In this document: positions 47,946 through 51,234 of the stretch, piece after piece
Layout: each line of letters starts with the position of its first letter
Position numbering within the stretch: the stretch's first letter is position 1
Source: Candidatus Gottesmanbacteria bacterium GW2011_GWC1_43_10
GTDB lineage: Bacteria > Patescibacteriota > Microgenomatia > UBA10105
DNA length: 51,234 nucleotides
Assembly (NCBI GenBank): GCA_000995415.1
Contig: LCEX01000005.1
Location: 1-51,234, forward strand
Reading direction: 5' to 3'
Position numbers and translations under genes: made by a program
Notes under the pieces: model-generated
Databases searched by the model: none
Seen by the model: the letters and a program-made list of their open reading frames with translations, nothing else
What the model was told of the DNA's origin: nothing

Positions 47946-48371
47946 TTAAATTCCCTCGGTAAAATAATAGACAAATAAGTCTTGGGTTTCACGACTCTCG
48001 GTTTTGAAACTCGTCACTGAAATACCATTGCCACCTTCATTAAGGGTGAGACTGATATTAAAACTGCCATCGCTACTTGGGGTCGCGACTTGGTTGTCTG
48101 TCGGTGTGGTGATGACTACAAATTGGGCTCCGAGAGCCTTGCCTTCAAGTTTGACAGTTTTATCTTTGACTATTTGGCCATCGCGAACTGAAGTGATTTC
48201 AAAAGAAGTAGTTTCATTACCCAAAGTAGTGGGACTCGCGCTAACGATTTGTTTAGCAGGTTGGGGAGTAGTGATTTTGGGTAAGATGCGCGGCACCACC
48301 CAGAGTGCAATAGCTGCGACCAAACCCAAACCAAACCCAATGACTGTAGCCACTAGTGTGTCTTTGTTCAT
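47946..48371 (-). CDS. membrane-anchored Ig-like surface protein
   Basis: 141 aa from ATG. One N-terminal span (VIGFGLGLVAAIALWVV), a short linker, then an Ig-like beta domain with VKLEGKALGAQFVVIT and GSFNISLTLNEGGNGI, the pattern of glucodextranase-like or Big domains. Divergent from the MBL gene. Likely a surface or envelope protein, in a pair with the next gene. Confidence 0.7.
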   Translation of the reverse strand: MNKDTLVATVIGFGLGLVAAIALWVVPRILPKITTPQPAKQIVSASPTTLGNETTSFEITSVRDGQIVKDKTVKLEGKALGAQFVVITTPTDNQVATPSSDGSFNISLTLNEGGNGISVTSFKTESRETQDLFVYYFTEGI

Positions 48372-48446
48372 AGTGTAAGGCGGCCTCATTGTAGAAGGGG
48401 AGTGACATCTTGTCAAGACTACGAAACTCGTGTAAACTTATCTTCC

Positions 48447-49106
48447 ATGGAAATCTTTCCCTTAGGTCATGCTGCATTTAAACTCCGCGGAAAATTGGCG
48501 ACATTGGTGACGGATCCGTTTGATCCGCAGATGGTCGGATTAAAGTTCCCCAAAACGTTAGCTGACATCATCACCATTTCGCATCATCATCACGATCACG
48601 ACTTTAGTCAAATGATTTCTGCATCGGATAGCGGCGGACAGCCGGTCACGTTCTCTGGTCCAGGAGAGTATGAAGCCAAAGGAGTTGAGGTGGTGGGGGT
48701 TGAAGCGTTCCACGATGGGAAAAATGGTGCCGAGCGCGGCAAAAACACGATCTACAAAATAGAAATGGAAGGTATATCACTAGTGCATCTGGGAGATTTG
48801 GGGCACAAATTGACCGAGGGGCAGACTGAGATTCTCTCAGGAGTTGATGTGTTGTTTATTCCGGTGGGTGGGATTTATACCATTGATGCCCAAACTGCGG
48901 CAGAGGTGGCGACTCAGTTGGAGCCGTCGATCATCATCCCGATGCATTATCAAAGAGCCGGACTTAATCCACAGGCATTTGCAGAACTAGCTCCGGTTAG
49001 CAACTTTCTGAAAGAAATGGGTAAAGAAGGCATCGTACCCCAGCCCAAGCTTAAAGTCACCAAAGATACACTGCCTCAAGAGACGCAGGTAGTTGTTTTG
49101 GAATAA
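48447..49106 (+). CDS. MBL-fold metallo-hydrolase (UlaG-like)
   Basis: 219 aa from ATG. GHAAFKLRGKLATLVTDPF is the UlaG-like start, TISHHHHDHD the metal motif, FSGPGEYEAKGVEV, VHLGDLGHKLTE, and IPMHYQRAG with a late His ligand. Substrate unknown; relatives hydrolyse lactones or phosphodiesters. TAAACT lies eight bases before the ATG, so the transcript may be leaderless. Confidence 0.88.
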   Translation: MEIFPLGHAAFKLRGKLATLVTDPFDPQMVGLKFPKTLADIITISHHHHDHDFSQMISASDSGGQPVTFSGPGEYEAKGVEVVGVEAFHDGKNGAERGKNTIYKIEMEGISLVHLGDLGHKLTEGQTEILSGVDVLFIPVGGIYTIDAQTAAEVATQLEPSIIIPMHYQRAGLNPQAFAELAPVSNFLKEMGKEGIVPQPKLKVTKDTLPQETQVVVLE

Positions 49107-49112
49107 AACAAC

Positions 49113-49569
49113 AATTATCCAATTCTCCAATTTCCAATTTTCAAATTATCCAATAAGATATAATAAATATATGGTTACTACTCAATATGAAATTCATGAT
49201 CGAATTTTTAATTTTGTTGTTCGTGGCCTTAAAGTGCCCCGCTTTATTCCAAAAACAATCGAAGCGAAAATTATTACTGATCAATACGTAAGAGCGTTGA
49301 CTTCAATAGGCGCAAATGATAATGAGGCAGATGGAGTTTCTTCTAAAAAAGATTTTATTCATTGCTATACGGTTGTTCGTAAAGAATTAAAAGAAACTAA
49401 ATATTGGTTGCGAATTATTGCAGAAGTATATATAGTACTTAAACCTCGCTTGCAACCATTATTGCAAGAGAGCGAGGAATTGATAAAAATTGTCAGCACT
49501 ATTATAAAAAACTCAATAAAGTAAATTGGATAATTAGTATTTATTGGATAATTTGAGAATTGGATAATT
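49113..49569. mobile_element. AATTATCCAAT-family element carrying an S23/IVP gene
   Basis: Left arm AATTATCCAATTCTC plus CAAATTATCCAATAA; right arm is the inverse, with GGATAATTTGAG and AATTGGATAATT. The outer 15 nt are exact inverted copies. The interior is one complete S23/IVP gene. It fits exactly between the MBL stop and the dnaB ATG, which it abuts. Confidence 0.75.
49171..49524 (+). CDS. four-helix bundle protein, S23/IVP type
   Basis: 117 aa from ATG. The family pattern is clear: FIPKTIEAKIITDQYVRAL, then NEADGVSSKKDFIHCYTVV and RKELKETKYWLRII. Homologues are encoded in 23S rRNA intervening sequences of Leptospira and Coxiella and as stand-alone genes elsewhere; the fold is a pentameric four-helix bundle of unknown function. 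Flanked by inverted repeat arms. Confidence 0.9.
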   Translation: MVTTQYEIHDRIFNFVVRGLKVPRFIPKTIEAKIITDQYVRALTSIGANDNEADGVSSKKDFIHCYTVVRKELKETKYWLRIIAEVYIVLKPRLQPLLQESEELIKIVSTIIKNSIK

Positions 49570-50916
49570 ATGGTTAACAATCCGCGCGTTCCTCCACACG
49601 ACCTGACGGCCGAGCAATCCCTGCTGGGTGCAATTCTTCTGGATAAAGACGCTTTGATAGACGTCACCGAATTTATGCGAACGGCTTATTTTTACAAAGA
49701 AGCCCATGGCCTCATATTTTCAGCGATGTTGGCTCTATTTGAAAAACACGAGCCGGTGGATTTGGTCACGGTCACTGCGGAACTTAAAAAACTGGGGAAA
49801 CTCAAAGAAGCCGGTGGCACTTCATACCTTTCCGAATTATTAAATGTAGTCCCTACGAGTGCACATGCAGCTAAATACGGTCGGATCATCATGGACCACT
49901 ACGTCAAACGCCAACTGATCACCGCCTCGGCCAAAATCACCGAAGCCGCCTTTCGGGAAAGCGGCGAAACCAGAGAAATTTTGGATACGGCCGAACAGGA
50001 AATTTTTGCTATCTCCGAACTGCATACGCGTCGGGATTTCATCGTGGTCAAAGACATTTTAGCCGGATCATTTGACCGGTTGGATGAACTTCATAAACGC
50101 GCTGGCGGGTTACGCGGTGTGCCTTCGGGTTTCACAGATCTGGACAATAAACTGGCCGGATTTCAGGAGTCAAACTTACTTATTTTAGCAGCGCGTCCCG
50201 GACAGGGGAAAACCGCTTTCGCTCTAAACATCGCCCAATATCTGTCGACGGTGGCCAAAATTCCAGTTGCCATATTTTCTTTGGAAATGAGCAAGGAAGA
50301 ACTCGTGGATCGGTTATTGGTCGCCCAGGCTGATATCGATGCCTGGAGATTAAAAACCGGCAAACTGGCAGATGAAGATTTTACCAAGTTGTCCGAAGCG
50401 ATGGGACAACTAGCTGAAGCGCCGCTATATATAGATGATACGCCGGGTCTTTCAATCATGGAAATGCGGACCAAAGCCCGTCGGATCCAGATCGAAAATG
50501 GGATCAAGCTGATCATGGTGGACTATTTGCAACTAGTAGACGCCGGGAAAAAATTCGAGGGCCGCGTCCAAGAAGTATCATATGTGTCGCAAAATCTGAA
50601 AAATATTGCTAGGGAACTACGGGTGCCGGTGTTGGCCATTTCCCAACTATCGCGGGCGGTTGAGGCGCGCGGGACTAGAGTCCCACAACTAGCGGATCTG
50701 CGCGAATCAGGCGCGATCGAACAGGATGCGGACGTAGTGATGTTTCTTTACCGCGAGGATAGGGAAGAGGGAGAAAAATGGAGTCCGAATATGCTGACAA
50801 AACTTCTGATAGCCAAACACCGAAATGGGCCTTTAGGTGAGATTGACTTTATGTTCCGCGGGGACCGGATCAAATTTTACGCCATGGAGAGGAAACGGGA
50901 AGGCACAGCCCAATAA
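49570..50916 (+). CDS. dnaB: replicative DNA helicase DnaB
   Basis: 448 aa. N-terminal domain PHDLTAEQSLLGAILLD, linker helix, then RecA-like domain with Walker A LAARPGQGKTAF (about 213), FSLEMSKEELVDRLL, Walker B LIMVDYLQLV (about 313), SRAVEARGTRVPQLADLR with the beta-hairpin region and AKHRNGPLGEIDFMF. Unwinds DNA at the fork as a hexamer. Start directly at the edge of the S23 element. Confidence 0.96.
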   Translation: MVNNPRVPPHDLTAEQSLLGAILLDKDALIDVTEFMRTAYFYKEAHGLIFSAMLALFEKHEPVDLVTVTAELKKLGKLKEAGGTSYLSELLNVVPTSAHAAKYGRIIMDHYVKRQLITASAKITEAAFRESGETREILDTAEQEIFAISELHTRRDFIVVKDILAGSFDRLDELHKRAGGLRGVPSGFTDLDNKLAGFQESNLLILAARPGQGKTAFALNIAQYLSTVAKIPVAIFSLEMSKEELVDRLLVAQADIDAWRLKTGKLADEDFTKLSEAMGQLAEAPLYIDDTPGLSIMEMRTKARRIQIENGIKLIMVDYLQLVDAGKKFEGRVQEVSYVSQNLKNIARELRVPVLAISQLSRAVEARGTRVPQLADLRESGAIEQDADVVMFLYREDREEGEKWSPNMLTKLLIAKHRNGPLGEIDFMFRGDRIKFYAMERKREGTAQ

Positions 50917-50929
50917 TATCTTGCTCCTA

Positions 50930-51076
50930 CTACTTTTTCTCATCAGTTATTCCTAACTGTTCTTTCATCCAAGCAAAAGTTGTATTTACTTCCATGGCCA
51001 CGTCAGGTTGATAAAAAAGAAAACTTCGATGTACTGACTCAAAATCTTCCCCTCTTTGTAAGGCTACAAGAGGCAA
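50930..51076 (-). CDS. short ORF, possibly gene remnant
   Basis: 48 aa from TTG: ALQRGEDFESVHRSFLF, then YQPDVAMEVNTTFAWMK. The sequence looks like the C-terminus of a real protein, but an in-frame stop lies just upstream and no start with a ribosome site is seen. Probably a remnant of a larger gene; family not recognised. Confidence 0.4.
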   Translation of the reverse strand: MPLVALQRGEDFESVHRSFLFYQPDVAMEVNTTFAWMKEQLGITDEKK

Positions 51077-51165
51077 TATACAAAGAAGCGGTTAATTCTG
51101 TTTCCCCGAGCATCTATTTCTGGAAGTTGTTTGTTTGTAATTGTTCAGATTTCCGATAGAAAATC

Positions 51166-51231
51166 GTCATCGCGAGGCTACGAAGTAGCCGTGGCGATCT
51201 CATGAGATTGCTTCGCTACGCTCGCAATGAC
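51166..51231. repeat. GTCAT/ATGAC palindromic element, copy 9
   Basis: Starts GTCATCGCGAGG, centre GATCTCATGAGATTG, ends CTCGCAATGAC; nested GCTACGAAGTAGC hairpin. Lies at the window end. Confidence 0.9.
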
Positions 51232-51234
51232 AAA

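Overview
The window reads as a chromosome segment of a Candidate Phyla Radiation (Patescibacteria) bacterium, most likely Microgenomates-like. Evidence: small densely packed housekeeping genes, rpsF-ssb-rpsR and rpmE-prfA neighbourhoods, many short lineage-specific hypotheticals, a short release factor 1, scattered biosynthetic genes rather than full pathways, and a very high load of short palindromic repeats. UGA behaves as a normal stop (cysS and the 20.5 kb membrane gene end in TGA), so this is not a code-25 lineage. No tRNA, rRNA or CRISPR array was seen. The assignment is by gene style and could not be checked by search.

Layout. 0-15.5 kb (+ strand mostly): tail of a CBS-domain protein, a divergent SAM hydroxide adenosyltransferase-like protein, an aminotransferase overlapping PRPP synthetase, recR, two small minus-strand hypotheticals, a DUF59/SufT-like protein, cysS, a cyanophycinase-like protein, a secreted GH99-like glycosidase, a HAD phosphatase, dus, then thyA-folA on the minus strand, thiL. 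15.5-28.9 kb is accessory: an MFS transporter; an intergenic zone with a candidate structured leader, an internally duplicated membrane protein and a string of hairpins; hicBA; a deaminase; a PrsW-like protease fused to a pre-toxin-like module with a membrane protein right behind it; GNAT/HAD pair; msrB; and an AT-rich block (about 25.6-27.9 kb) with damaged small genes bounded by inverted copies of a 36-nt repeat. 28.9-39.7 kb returns to core genes: ychF, rpsF, ssb, rpsR, two envelope proteases (CtpA, HtrA), prfA, an IS200/IS605 element, rpmE, a DMT exporter and hisS. 39.7-51.2 kb: a VanX-like dipeptidase with a DapF-like racemase-acetyltransferase fusion, HIT and TrpR-like genes, small membrane proteins, a GIY-YIG gene, an M24 peptidase, two surface proteins, an MBL-fold protein, an S23/IVP four-helix bundle gene and dnaB.

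The strongest unifying signal is a set of palindromic element families. One (nine copies seen, termini GTCAT/ATGAC) occurs empty between thyA and folA and, with the same architecture, carrying a GIY-YIG endonuclease-like gene at 45.4-45.7 kb. A second, AT-rich family built on AATTATCCAAT occurs empty near ssb and rpmE and flanks an S23/IVP gene as inverted arms just before dnaB. Several families also sit in frame inside conserved genes (folA, ychF, dus, pepP, probably recR), giving extra peptide segments without breaking them, comparable in principle to Rickettsia palindromic elements. The second notable system is the PrsW-protease/pre-toxin fusion with a candidate immunity gene; the third is a pair of candidate structured RNAs around 17.5-18.3 kb.
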